Position numbers and translations under genes: made by a program. From assembly GCA_013001295.1 (NCBI GenBank), contig JABDMW010000028.1:1-64000 (forward strand): a stretch of 64,000 nt of DNA, in the 5' to 3' direction. The notes below the pieces were generated by a model that saw only the letters and a list, made by a program, of their open reading frames with translations, was not told the origin of the DNA and ran no database searches. Position 1 is the stretch's first letter, and each line of letters starts with the position of its first letter. The stretch comes from Hyphomonadaceae bacterium. Lineage in GTDB: Bacteria; Pseudomonadota; Alphaproteobacteria; Caulobacterales; Maricaulaceae. Of this stretch, positions 26,562 to 35,782 are shown in pieces.

Positions 26562-27791
26562 TTATTCGGCCGCAGCTAAAACTTCCGCGACCCGCGCATT
26601 CAACTCATCGGAGTTTTCACTCATTTCCTTAAAGACCGACAAAATATGGTCGATATCTTCCTTTGTGTGCGCAGCAGAAAGGCTAATGCGCAGGAGTGAA
26701 CTTGATTGCGGCGTTCCCGGTGGGACGGCTAAATTCACATAGACGCCGTTTTCCAACAACCAATTCCATTCAGAAGCCGCGATAATTTCATTCGGCCTTC
26801 TGACCGCGATAACCGGGCTTGGATCCGCACAAAGTTCATATCCCAGTGCGGCCAGACCCGCATGTAATTGCTCAGCCCGTTCAGCGAGATTGGTTCGAAG
26901 TTCAGGTTTTTCTGCGATTTTATCAAGTGCAGCGCGTGCAGCCGCAACGTTTGACGGCGTCGGAGATGCCGTGAACATATAGGCACGCATTGCGGTTCGG
27001 GTAATTTCAAATCCTATATGCTTGGAAAGGCAAAACCCGCCAATCGAGGCAAGGCTTTTAGAAAATGTGCCACTGATAAAATCAACGCGGTCGAGCACGC
27101 CTTGTTCTTCAGCCAATCCACAACCGGTCGGCCCGAATACGCCAAAGGAATGGGCCTCATCGATGTAGAGATAGGCGCCATGTTTTTCACAAACATCAGC
27201 AAATTCGGCAATTGGCGCCCGATCTCCGAACATTGAATACAGGCCTTCGATCACCACCAATGCGATACCGTCTTCAATCTTCCCTTGGCGGGTGAGGCGT
27301 TTATCGAGATCTTCGGGCGAATTATGGCGAAAACGGATCGTCGGCGCGGGACTCAACCGGCATCCATCAATAATGCAGGCATGGGCATCCGCGTCGATGA
27401 AAATAAAGTCTTTCGGCCCCGCCAGGGTTGCGATTGCCGCCAAATTGGTTTGATACCCTGTAGAAAACACAATCGCTGAAGCCATATTGGTGTGATTTGC
27501 CAACGCATTTTCAAGATCAACATGCTCTTCATAGGAACCGTTGGCAATCCGGCTCCCGGTTGTACCGGTACCGTGGTTTTTAATGGCCTTGATCGAAGCA
27601 TCCATGCAGTCCGGGTCGAATGTTAGGCCGAGATAATTGTTCGTTCCTGCCAGGACTATTTCCCGGTTTCCGATCCGACCACGCGTCGCATTCATGATGT
27701 CGTCAAATTTGACCCCGAATGGATCAACACCCAACTTATGGACTGTCTCCAATCTGGATTTCATCGGGTCAAATTTGTCGAAAATATCCAT
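26562..27791 (-). CDS. spt: Serine palmitoyltransferase (alpha-oxoamine synthase)
   Basis: The 409-residue PLP enzyme condenses serine with a fatty acyl thioester to 3-ketosphinganine, the committed step of sphingolipid synthesis. It has TNNYLGL near residue 50, GSRIANGSYEEH, IDEAHSFGVFG (211-220) and the PLP lysine in GTFSKSLASIGG (Lys245). Alternatives in the same family (BioF, HemA, Kbl) are unlikely because a dedicated ACP, reductase and acyl-ACP synthetase precede it in the same operon, as in Caulobacter. It is the last gene of that operon. Confidence 0.92.
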   Translation of the reverse strand: MDIFDKFDPMKSRLETVHKLGVDPFGVKFDDIMNATRGRIGNREIVLAGTNNYLGLTFDPDCMDASIKAIKNHGTGTTGSRIANGSYEEHVDLENALANHTNMASAIVFSTGYQTNLAAIATLAGPKDFIFIDADAHACIIDGCRLSPAPTIRFRHNSPEDLDKRLTRQGKIEDGIALVVIEGLYSMFGDRAPIAEFADVCEKHGAYLYIDEAHSFGVFGPTGCGLAEEQGVLDRVDFISGTFSKSLASIGGFCLSKHIGFEITRTAMRAYMFTASPTPSNVAAARAALDKIAEKPELRTNLAERAEQLHAGLAALGYELCADPSPVIAVRRPNEIIAASEWNWLLENGVYVNLAVPPGTPQSSSLLRISLSAAHTKEDIDHILSVFKEMSENSDELNARVAEVLAAAE

Positions 27792-27799
27792 CGTTAGCC

Positions 27800-28054
27800 C
27801 TATTGCTCGGAAATAAGTTGTTTGACTGCATTCACAAGTTCACCGACCGTTTTAATGTCGCTGACCATCTCCATGGGGATAGAGATATCGTAATGATCTT
27901 CCAGTCCCATTATCAGATCAAATACCGCTGTTGAATCGACGCCCAAATCGGTGACAATGCCGCTTTGACGCGTAATTGCCAATTTTTTCGGGTTGTAAGG
28001 AACAAGGAGTTCGCAAATTTTATCAAATATTTGCTCGTGGTCTGTGGCGCTCAT
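27800..28054 (-). CDS. Acyl carrier protein dedicated to sphingolipid synthesis
   Basis: The 84-residue acidic helical protein has the phosphopantetheine attachment serine in DLGVDSTAVFDL (Ser41). It is distinct in sequence from the housekeeping AcpP type and lies eight bases before spt, matching the AcpR gene of Caulobacter. It probably carries the acyl chain made available by the downstream-encoded synthetase and presents it to serine palmitoyltransferase. Confidence 0.9.
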   Translation of the reverse strand: MSATDHEQIFDKICELLVPYNPKKLAITRQSGIVTDLGVDSTAVFDLIMGLEDHYDISIPMEMVSDIKTVGELVNAVKQLISEQ

Positions 28055-28073
28055 GAATTGCTCTGTACTTGGG

Positions 28074-28988
28074 TCATTTCGGGTCTAGTGTTTTTTTCAA
28101 GGCCAAGGAAAAATCTGTATCCGATTGTAAACCAGCCTCAACGCTCCAGTCGTCATAGAGAAATTCGCCAAGTTTGCCTAGTGTTAAGTGCCCTTTTCCT
28201 GTGATTGCTTTTGTGAGCGTGGTGAGGCCTGCAACAGGGTATAATAGTGACAACGGCAGAGGAATTGCTTTAACTTCTTCACCCCTTGCCGAGGAACAGG
28301 CCGCTGCGAAGTCTGGCCAACTGATCGCAGCGCGCGTCGACGGCGATACCGTCTCACCATCGTGAAGTTGCGATACGCAAATCTTGGCCAAGAATTCTGC
28401 CAAATCATCCACATGGATGAGACTTAACAAGCGTTTTTGCCATCCTCTCCCGCCGGGCGCCGGTAAAAAGCCCCGGCGAATACATGCGTATATGGGTGCT
28501 GTCGCGACATCCTCGGCCCCGAATACGGCGGGGGCGCGTACAATAACGGATTTATCCTTTGGGAAACTGTTTTTCAGAGAGTACTCACCTTCACGTTTCG
28601 ACCATGCATAGAGTGATAAATCCGGGGCTTTTGCCGCCAAACTGGAAAGATAGACGAACCGCCCGACATTGGCTTTGTGGGCTGCTCTGGCAAGCGTATC
28701 GACAGCTATGCTGTTGACCTCCTCATAGTCTGACTTGGTTCGCGCCGTGATCAGACCAGCCATATGTAAAACAACATCAGCCCCGTCGACCAATTCGCCG
28801 AGGCCTTCCCAATCAGCAAGTCCCCCTTCTACCCAATAAGAATTTCGGTGCATGACCATTTTGTGCCGCGATCCACGACGGACCAGGCACCGAACCTGGT
28901 AGCCTTGTTCTAAAAGAAGATCGAGGACCCCACTGCCAACAAAACCGGTGGCACCCGTAAGCGCGATGACGGTTTTTCCATTGGACAT
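28074..28988 (-). CDS. cerR: NAD(P)-dependent epimerase-fold reductase, CerR-like
   Basis: The 304-residue extended SDR has the Rossmann motif TGATGFVGSG (residues 11-20), the catalytic serines in YLSSLAAK and the YxxxK pair YAWSK (Tyr127, Lys131). In Caulobacter the epimerase-like CerR reduces the 3-keto group of the sphingolipid precursor, and the operon position between the acyl synthetase and the ACP is the same. Generic nucleotide-sugar epimerase is the alternative but no sugar genes are near. Confidence 0.85.
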   Translation of the reverse strand: MSNGKTVIALTGATGFVGSGVLDLLLEQGYQVRCLVRRGSRHKMVMHRNSYWVEGGLADWEGLGELVDGADVVLHMAGLITARTKSDYEEVNSIAVDTLARAAHKANVGRFVYLSSLAAKAPDLSLYAWSKREGEYSLKNSFPKDKSVIVRAPAVFGAEDVATAPIYACIRRGFLPAPGGRGWQKRLLSLIHVDDLAEFLAKICVSQLHDGETVSPSTRAAISWPDFAAACSSARGEEVKAIPLPLSLLYPVAGLTTLTKAITGKGHLTLGKLGEFLYDDWSVEAGLQSDTDFSLALKKTLDPK

Positions 28989-28994
28989 TTGGAT

Positions 28995-30752
28995 TTAGGC
29001 TTTTTTGGCGGAGTCCACGACTTTGATGTGTTCGTCTTCCTGTAGATTGATGATCGCGCCATTGAGAAATTTTTCGCGAACGCGGGCCCGGCTCAGTTTG
29101 CCGGAAGATGTTACGATCATGGAACCACGCGGCACAAGGATAAGCGTAACCGGTGCGCCGATTTCAAGGCGAATAGCACCGCTGACAACGGCGTGGATTT
29201 CAGACAATAATTTTTGGTCGCGTGTCCGACATTCAAGCAAAAGTATGATCTCTTTTTCATCACCGCTACCACCAACTGCGAAAGAACATGCACGTCCACA
29301 TCTGCTGGTCGCGGCTGCCTGAGCCGCCCATTCGATATCTTGCGGCCAGATATTGCGGCCATGCCACAAGATTAAGTCCTTAAATCGGCCCGTTACGACG
29401 ACCTGGTCATCAAGCCAATATCCGAGGTCACCTGTATCCAGGAATCCATCTTCAGTAAATGCAGCCTGCGTCGCGAGTGCATTATGGAAATATCCCGGTG
29501 TGACACTTGGCCCTTTAATGCAGATTCGCCCAACTTGACGCTGCCCGAGCACTTCGCCTTCCATACTGCGGATTTCAAGCACGTGATCAGGAATAATTTT
29601 TCCGCAGGCAATAAATGTCCGCTTGTTTTCTTCGGCTGTTAGATCATTGGCTGGTGCAGCTTCTCCTGTACGCTCCAATTTTTCCATATCGACCGTATCT
29701 TCCAACAATCCCTGGCGCGGAGGCGAGAATGTCGCGGCCAATGTAACTTCAGCCAAGCCGTAACTCGGCACAAAGCTTTCGATTTCAAAGCCGAATTTTC
29801 CAAACGTATCAACGAAAGCTTTCAAGGGTTCGGGTTGAACCATGTCACCGCCAATACCAGCGCCGCGCCATGATGACAGATCGATAACCCGGTCTTCCCG
29901 CCAACGCCGTACGCAAAGCTCGAACCCAAAGGTCGGGCTAAATGATAACGTACCTCCATAATCACTGATCAGTTGCAGCCAGGTCAGTGGTCGCCGCGTG
30001 AAATCTTGCGGGTCAAGGTAATCAACGCTCATCTGCGACATCACGGGCGTGATCATAAAGCCAACCAGGCCCATATCATGATATAATGGCAACCAAGACG
30101 TACACCGGTCATTTTCGGTAATCTGAAGTCCACCCACTCCGATCTGTCCAAAACAATTGGCTGTGACCGAAGCCTGGGTTCCGATTACGCCTTTTGGCGA
30201 GCTGGAGCTGCCCGATGAATATTGAATATAACAAGGACCATCGGCGTCATGAGGCCTTAAGAAGTCCTGTTTGGGTAAGAGTTTGACATCCTCAAAGCTG
30301 ATGACGGGCACATCATGATCGTTCAACGCGGAACTCATGATGTTTTCCATGCTTTTTGGTGTCAACAATGCGGAAAAGTCACCGGTATCAGCCATGCGTT
30401 GGAGTTGGCGCTCATAACTACCGCGTCCGCCCAGTGTCACAGGGAGCGGCAATGGTGCCGGGATAAGTCCAGCGTATTGGCAGGCAAAGAACATGATCGC
30501 AAAATCGGGGCTCGTGACCGCGCAGATACCGATCCGGTCGCCTTTGTCCGTTATCCCGACCAATCGATGGGCCATCTCGACGGCCTGATCGCGTAACTCT
30601 GTAAAAGTTAAAACGCTTTTAAGTTCACCTTTACCGGTGAAAAAATTAAATCCGGAATTTCCTTGAGCGGCGTATTCCAACCCATCAATCAACGTTTCAA
30701 ATTTTCCCGGAATGTATGGCTGAATTCTCGTTGTGGGAGTTGGTGAATTCAT
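28995..30752 (-). CDS. Fatty acyl-AMP ligase / acyl-ACP synthetase of the sphingolipid operon
   Basis: The ATG at 30752 follows a strong GGGGGA site; an upstream TTG at 30785 is less likely. The 585-residue adenylate-forming enzyme has the AMP-binding loop YSSGSSSSPKGVIG, the DTGDLGYW motif and FKDLILWHGRNIWPQDIE near the C terminus, where ligases of the FAAL branch have this form. It should activate a fatty acid and load the dedicated ACP. It heads the acs-cerR-acp-spt operon, with intergenic gaps of 6 to 19 bases. Confidence 0.9.
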   Translation of the reverse strand: MNSPTPTTRIQPYIPGKFETLIDGLEYAAQGNSGFNFFTGKGELKSVLTFTELRDQAVEMAHRLVGITDKGDRIGICAVTSPDFAIMFFACQYAGLIPAPLPLPVTLGGRGSYERQLQRMADTGDFSALLTPKSMENIMSSALNDHDVPVISFEDVKLLPKQDFLRPHDADGPCYIQYSSGSSSSPKGVIGTQASVTANCFGQIGVGGLQITENDRCTSWLPLYHDMGLVGFMITPVMSQMSVDYLDPQDFTRRPLTWLQLISDYGGTLSFSPTFGFELCVRRWREDRVIDLSSWRGAGIGGDMVQPEPLKAFVDTFGKFGFEIESFVPSYGLAEVTLAATFSPPRQGLLEDTVDMEKLERTGEAAPANDLTAEENKRTFIACGKIIPDHVLEIRSMEGEVLGQRQVGRICIKGPSVTPGYFHNALATQAAFTEDGFLDTGDLGYWLDDQVVVTGRFKDLILWHGRNIWPQDIEWAAQAAATSRCGRACSFAVGGSGDEKEIILLLECRTRDQKLLSEIHAVVSGAIRLEIGAPVTLILVPRGSMIVTSSGKLSRARVREKFLNGAIINLQEDEHIKVVDSAKKA

Positions 30753-30823
30753 GGAAATGTCCCCCAGAATACTAGGTATTGTCAAAAAGCTGACTTATTA
30801 TCTTATTAAACGTGAAAGTAAAG

Positions 30824-30842
30824 GCGGGCTTAACCAACCCGC
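30824..30842 (-). terminator. Hairpin downstream of the glutamate dehydrogenase gene
   Basis: On the minus strand GCGGG and CCCGC form a five-base GC stem with a nine-base loop, followed by CTTTACTTT. It lies 21 bases after the gdh stop and before the acyl synthetase gene, where the gdh transcript should end. The T tract is interrupted, so the call is moderate at best. Confidence 0.4.
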
Positions 30843-30862
30843 AAAACAGTCATATCCCCTTT

Positions 30863-33800
30863 TTATTTACCGATTAACTCGCGTAATTGGGTATTTATGA
30901 TGGCAAATTTCGCCAATGTCCAGTTTCCGGAGCCGCTTACCTTGGTAAATGCGTCATCATAAGTTGTTACACTATCTTTCTTTTTCTCAACGAACTGGTT
31001 GATTATTTTCCGCGTCTCAACCGTAGGTTTGCCTTTTTTGCGCATATGTAATGTCGCGGCCGCCTGAGCCAGATCTGCTTGAGCCGAGTAGAAATCTTCC
31101 TCGATTCGTTTTTGAGCTAATTTTTCCCAATGCGTTTGCGGTGTTGCCTTCATGGACATGGAACGGAGACGGTCAATTTTAAATCGGGATCCGATATCGT
31201 AGAACAACTCCGCAACTTTTCTGATTGGCCATCCAGTTTTCTCCTTGAGCTTGATCACGTCAAAGCCGGATGCGCGAGCTCGGAGCAAAGCAACGTCTTG
31301 CGCAAGTTCGACCGGGACACCTGCGCGTACGAACCCGCCTATTCTCGCCTTTGCGCGACGGCTATCATATGTCGACAAGACACTAATCCAGCTCTCATCC
31401 ACCTGCTTCATATCTTTTGTACGTTTTTGGATACGTTCCAAAATCGTGCCTTTGTCATTGCGTCGTAACAACCACCCTATAACCCTTTGTAAGACCTGTT
31501 CAATTTCGTGATGAAGCGTGAGCTGAGCTGTCGCGTCCACTTTATTGTCCAATTCGGATATTGCGGCCCGCAATTCGTCTACTTTCAAAACCTCAAAAGC
31601 GACGGAAAACGCCGCTGCAATTTCCTGCACATTTGAATTCGTTTGTTCTTTCAACCGCTCCATGAACAAGGGGCCGCCGACATCAATAATTTGATTACAC
31701 AGCCTTGAGGCAATAATTTCACTGCGCAAGCGGTGGTTTTTGAGTGATTTCGTAAATCCATGGAGCGCCTTCGGGAAGTAATCCTGAAGCGTCTTGTCGT
31801 AAAATTTATCTTTAGCAATGTCGGTTTTTGTCAAATCATTAAATAGATTGAGTTTCGCATAGGCGTTGAGGACTGCGAGTTCCGGACGAGACAAACCTTG
31901 CTTTTTATCTTTGCGTCGTTGCATTTCACTGGAAGATGGAAGGTTTTCAACTTCTCGATTCAGCTGCCCTTTGGCCCCGAGATCGTCCATAAAGCGGCCA
32001 TATGCATCAAGATCTTCGACAGCATGCATTTCTGCAAGCGATAGTGCACCGGTCTGGTCGTAATTGTGTTGCAAAACCAAATCGGCGACATCGTCGGTCA
32101 TCTTCGACAGGAGGGCTGTTCTTCGATTAGCTTTCAATTCGCCGTTGGCAATTGCACTATCGATCAGAATCTTAATATTAACTTCGTTATCTGAGCAATC
32201 GACACCTGCAGAATTATCGATGGCATCTGTATTCACTCTGCCCCCATTTTGTGCAAATTCAACGCGACCGGGTTGAGTGGCACCTAAATTTGCCCCTTCG
32301 CCAATTACTTTAGCTTTGACTTCACTGCCGTTGACTCGGATTGCGTCGTTCGCTTTGTCACTAACGTCAGCGTGAGACTGTGCAGCTGATTTAATATATG
32401 TACCGATTCCGCCAAACCATAACAATTCACATGGCGATTTAAGCAAGGCGGTAATCAGGTCGTTTGGTGTACACTCATCAACGTTCAATCCGGTCATATC
32501 TTTAATTTCCGGGCTCAGGTGAACAGATTTTGCATCGCGGGAAAACACGCCCCCGCCTTTTGAAATCAACTTTTTATTAAAATCCTGCCATGTCGTACCC
32601 GGCGTTTCGAACATACGCTGACGCTCCGCAAATGTTTTTTCCGGAGACGGATTGGGATCGATGAAAATATCGCGATGATCAAATGCCGCAATAAGCCTAA
32701 TTTGTTTGGAAAGAAGCATGCCATTGCCGAAGACATCGCCGGACATGTCTCCGATACCGATAACGTTAAATTCCTCGTTTTGAATGTCTTTACCGATCTC
32801 TCGAAAATGACGTTTCACGGCTTCCCAACCGCCGCGGGCCGTGATTCCCATGGCTTTGTGGTCATACCCGACCGATCCACCTGATGCGAACGCATCGCCG
32901 AGCCAAAATCCGTAATCATCGGAAATACCATTCGCTATGTCGGAGAATGTCGCCGTACCTTTATCTGCCGCGACAACCAGATACGGATCAGGATCATCCC
33001 AGCATACAGTATCTTTAGGCGCGATTGTTCCCTTGCCACTATAGGTATCCGTGATGTCCAAAAGGCCGCTGATGAATTGTTTATATGACGCAATTCCTTC
33101 TGCCATAAACGCGTCGCGCCCACCCGTTTTGGGAAGTTTTTTTGGGTAAAACCCGCCTTTGGACCCGACAGGAACAATCACCGTATTTTTAACTTGTTGC
33201 GCTTTGACCAGGCCCAAGACTTCAGTGCGGAAATCACTTCGCCGATCTGACCAACGCAGACCACCACGGGCGACAGGACCGAAGCGCAAATGCACGCCCT
33301 CAACCCGTGGAGACCAGACAAAAATTTCCCGGTACGGGACGGGGGCCGGCAAGGGCCCGGCGTTTGCGCTATCGATTTTCAAGGAGATGAATGGTCGCCG
33401 TGAACCTTCGTTTTGACCAACGTAAAAATTTGTTCGCAGTGCCGCAGTCAGTGTCTGAATCATTCGCCGCAGGGCTTTGTCGTGATCAAGCGAGACAACT
33501 TTGTCGAGATGACTGTTTAATTTCGATTGTATCGACTTCACACTTTTTTTGCGTACACCGAATGTTTTGGTCTTTGTCGGGTCAAATTTCGTCTCGAATA
33601 AATCGATCATCGATTTGGTGATTTCGGGATACTTCGCCAATGCTTCGACTTGTACACTTTCTGCGGGGTCAAGGCCTGATTGAAGCCGGTATCGGGCGAG
33701 CAATCTCAATACCGCGACCATACGCCAATCGACAGATTGCTGTAAAATCAGACGGTTAAAGCCATCATCTTCATTCATTCCCGAATTGATGGCCAGTAGC

Positions 33801-35701
33801 GCATCGCGGAATGCTTTTGCCAATTGATCGAGATCTTGCGGTTCGAAAGCCAATCTCATCTTATAATCATTGATCCAGACAACACGACCGTTTTGCGTTT
33901 TTATCCGGTAGCTGGTTTCCGAAATAACGTGCAATCCCATATTGGCGTATATCGGCATAACATTTGAGAGTTCGGCTTGTACATCGCAGCTATAGTATTT
34001 CACGTGAAAGATTTTTGGATCGTCTTCTTCCTCATGGTAAACCCGTACGTCTTGTTGACACCCGTCGGCGAGAGCTTCGGCAACTTGAATATCTTTTAAA
34101 GCCTCGCCTACACCAAAGCGTTCCTGGTAAGCGGCTGAAAACGATCGTTCATAAGATGGTACAACCTCAATAAGCTCCAAATCGTTGGTATCTTCAGCAG
34201 CTGATTGCAAACGTGTATCCCAGGACTCGGCAATTTTCGCGACGGCCGCTTCCAATTTCACGAAGTTCGGATTTAAATACGCGTCCGGATCAAGGCCGAT
34301 AATAAAATGCACTCGCGCAAGAGGTGAATCGCTATATTGAGGATAGAAAGCAGAAACTCTACCGCCATAGGACTCAGCCAGAAGCCGGCCTACGCGCCGC
34401 CTGACATTGGTGTTGTAGTTTTCCCGCGGTACATAAACCAGAGCGGAAATAAATCGTTTGAAAGTGTCTTCTCTGACAAACAATCGCGTCCGCGGCCGAT
34501 CAAACGCCTGCGCGATACCCGTGGCGATCCGGAATAGTTCCTTCTCGTTGATCTGAAAAAGCTCGTCACGCGGAAATGTCGACAGAACAAAATCCAAGCG
34601 TTTGCCATTGTGAGACCCGGGATCCATGCCGTATTTATCAATGACTTTTTGGATTTTGTGCCGGATCAATGGTACAAATTTCGGAGATCTCTCATAAGCA
34701 TCTGCGGTAAACAGACCAACGATACGCGTTTCTCCAGTTACGCGGCCATCTTTATTATAGTGCTTGATGGAAACATAATCCATGCGAACCCTGCGGTGCA
34801 CTCTGGAAAACAGATTTGATTTCGCTACGGTGACCGGCTCGTTTTCGCCCATAAATGCTTTAAAATTTGACGAGATATTTGAGGGTTCATTGCTTTGCCG
34901 GAGTACGGATCTCGATTTGTCCCGCAAAACACCCAAGCAGGTTTCGTCGATCATTTTAGGATCAACGTAATTGAATTTAATGTTGGCCCCTTTTCGAGTT
35001 TTGTAATCGTAGCTCCGTGTTCCGAGAAGAACAAAATTACCGTCCAGCATCCACTCTAAAAACGAATAGGCTTCTTCGAGGTTGTCTTTGGAAACACCGC
35101 CATGCCGCGCTTTCAAGGTCTCCAATTCTTTGTCCAGCAATTTGGACATAGCTTCGAAATCGTCAATCACGCATTCCAGGTCTTTCAACGTTTGCGCAAT
35201 TCCGCGCTTCAGCGCTGCTCTCATTTTTCTCGATTGTTTTGGTATGATGACCTGGATCATAGACTCATCAACGGCTTTGCCCGACTTGATCCATGCGCCC
35301 TTGCTGTCTCTGTAACCCGACACGATTGGATGGAATAGCGCGATTACGTCGATCCCGTGGTCGGATACCTCACCAATCGCCGAGTCCACTAAAAATTTGC
35401 GATCGTCGGTGATAATTTCAATAACATCATACCGGTCTTTCAACCGGTCGACGCTGGTCAATCCCCGGACATTAATGACAAATTTTCCGACTTTACGGGT
35501 CTGGCCCAACATCCAGAATTCACTGGCAAAATCGAGCAATTCATCAACCGATAAAGGCAGGGCGTCATTTTGAACGGCATCATCATAATATGCCTTCAAG
35601 AAATGCTCGGCTCCGGGCTCAAATCCGCCTCTTTTTGACCAGGCTTTGTGTCCGGCCGCTTTTGTTAAAAATGCTTTTTTGGAGTAACGCAGCTTTTTCA
35701 T
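30863..35701 (-). CDS. gdhB: Large NAD-specific glutamate dehydrogenase (180 kDa class)
   Basis: At 1612 residues this matches the 180-kDa NAD-glutamate dehydrogenase class found in alphaproteobacteria, pseudomonads and actinobacteria. It has long N-terminal regulatory ACT-like regions (first about 700 residues), a catalytic core with RGGLRWSDRRSDFRTEVLGLV and KNTVIVPVGSKGG (catalytic lysine region), then GDMSGDVFGNGML and NSAGVDCSDNEVN, and a long helical C-terminal region. It deaminates glutamate to 2-oxoglutarate with NAD+, for catabolism. The gene stands alone. Confidence 0.96.
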   Translation of the reverse strand: MKKLRYSKKAFLTKAAGHKAWSKRGGFEPGAEHFLKAYYDDAVQNDALPLSVDELLDFASEFWMLGQTRKVGKFVINVRGLTSVDRLKDRYDVIEIITDDRKFLVDSAIGEVSDHGIDVIALFHPIVSGYRDSKGAWIKSGKAVDESMIQVIIPKQSRKMRAALKRGIAQTLKDLECVIDDFEAMSKLLDKELETLKARHGGVSKDNLEEAYSFLEWMLDGNFVLLGTRSYDYKTRKGANIKFNYVDPKMIDETCLGVLRDKSRSVLRQSNEPSNISSNFKAFMGENEPVTVAKSNLFSRVHRRVRMDYVSIKHYNKDGRVTGETRIVGLFTADAYERSPKFVPLIRHKIQKVIDKYGMDPGSHNGKRLDFVLSTFPRDELFQINEKELFRIATGIAQAFDRPRTRLFVREDTFKRFISALVYVPRENYNTNVRRRVGRLLAESYGGRVSAFYPQYSDSPLARVHFIIGLDPDAYLNPNFVKLEAAVAKIAESWDTRLQSAAEDTNDLELIEVVPSYERSFSAAYQERFGVGEALKDIQVAEALADGCQQDVRVYHEEEDDPKIFHVKYYSCDVQAELSNVMPIYANMGLHVISETSYRIKTQNGRVVWINDYKMRLAFEPQDLDQLAKAFRDALLAINSGMNEDDGFNRLILQQSVDWRMVAVLRLLARYRLQSGLDPAESVQVEALAKYPEITKSMIDLFETKFDPTKTKTFGVRKKSVKSIQSKLNSHLDKVVSLDHDKALRRMIQTLTAALRTNFYVGQNEGSRRPFISLKIDSANAGPLPAPVPYREIFVWSPRVEGVHLRFGPVARGGLRWSDRRSDFRTEVLGLVKAQQVKNTVIVPVGSKGGFYPKKLPKTGGRDAFMAEGIASYKQFISGLLDITDTYSGKGTIAPKDTVCWDDPDPYLVVAADKGTATFSDIANGISDDYGFWLGDAFASGGSVGYDHKAMGITARGGWEAVKRHFREIGKDIQNEEFNVIGIGDMSGDVFGNGMLLSKQIRLIAAFDHRDIFIDPNPSPEKTFAERQRMFETPGTTWQDFNKKLISKGGGVFSRDAKSVHLSPEIKDMTGLNVDECTPNDLITALLKSPCELLWFGGIGTYIKSAAQSHADVSDKANDAIRVNGSEVKAKVIGEGANLGATQPGRVEFAQNGGRVNTDAIDNSAGVDCSDNEVNIKILIDSAIANGELKANRRTALLSKMTDDVADLVLQHNYDQTGALSLAEMHAVEDLDAYGRFMDDLGAKGQLNREVENLPSSSEMQRRKDKKQGLSRPELAVLNAYAKLNLFNDLTKTDIAKDKFYDKTLQDYFPKALHGFTKSLKNHRLRSEIIASRLCNQIIDVGGPLFMERLKEQTNSNVQEIAAAFSVAFEVLKVDELRAAISELDNKVDATAQLTLHHEIEQVLQRVIGWLLRRNDKGTILERIQKRTKDMKQVDESWISVLSTYDSRRAKARIGGFVRAGVPVELAQDVALLRARASGFDVIKLKEKTGWPIRKVAELFYDIGSRFKIDRLRSMSMKATPQTHWEKLAQKRIEEDFYSAQADLAQAAATLHMRKKGKPTVETRKIINQFVEKKKDSVTTYDDAFTKVSGSGNWTLAKFAIINTQLRELIGK

Positions 35702-35782
35702 TAAGCTTTCCCGCAGATGGCTAAGATATCAGGCTTGCGCGGAATATAGACTTATTTGAAAAAGATAAACACCTAATTCTAT

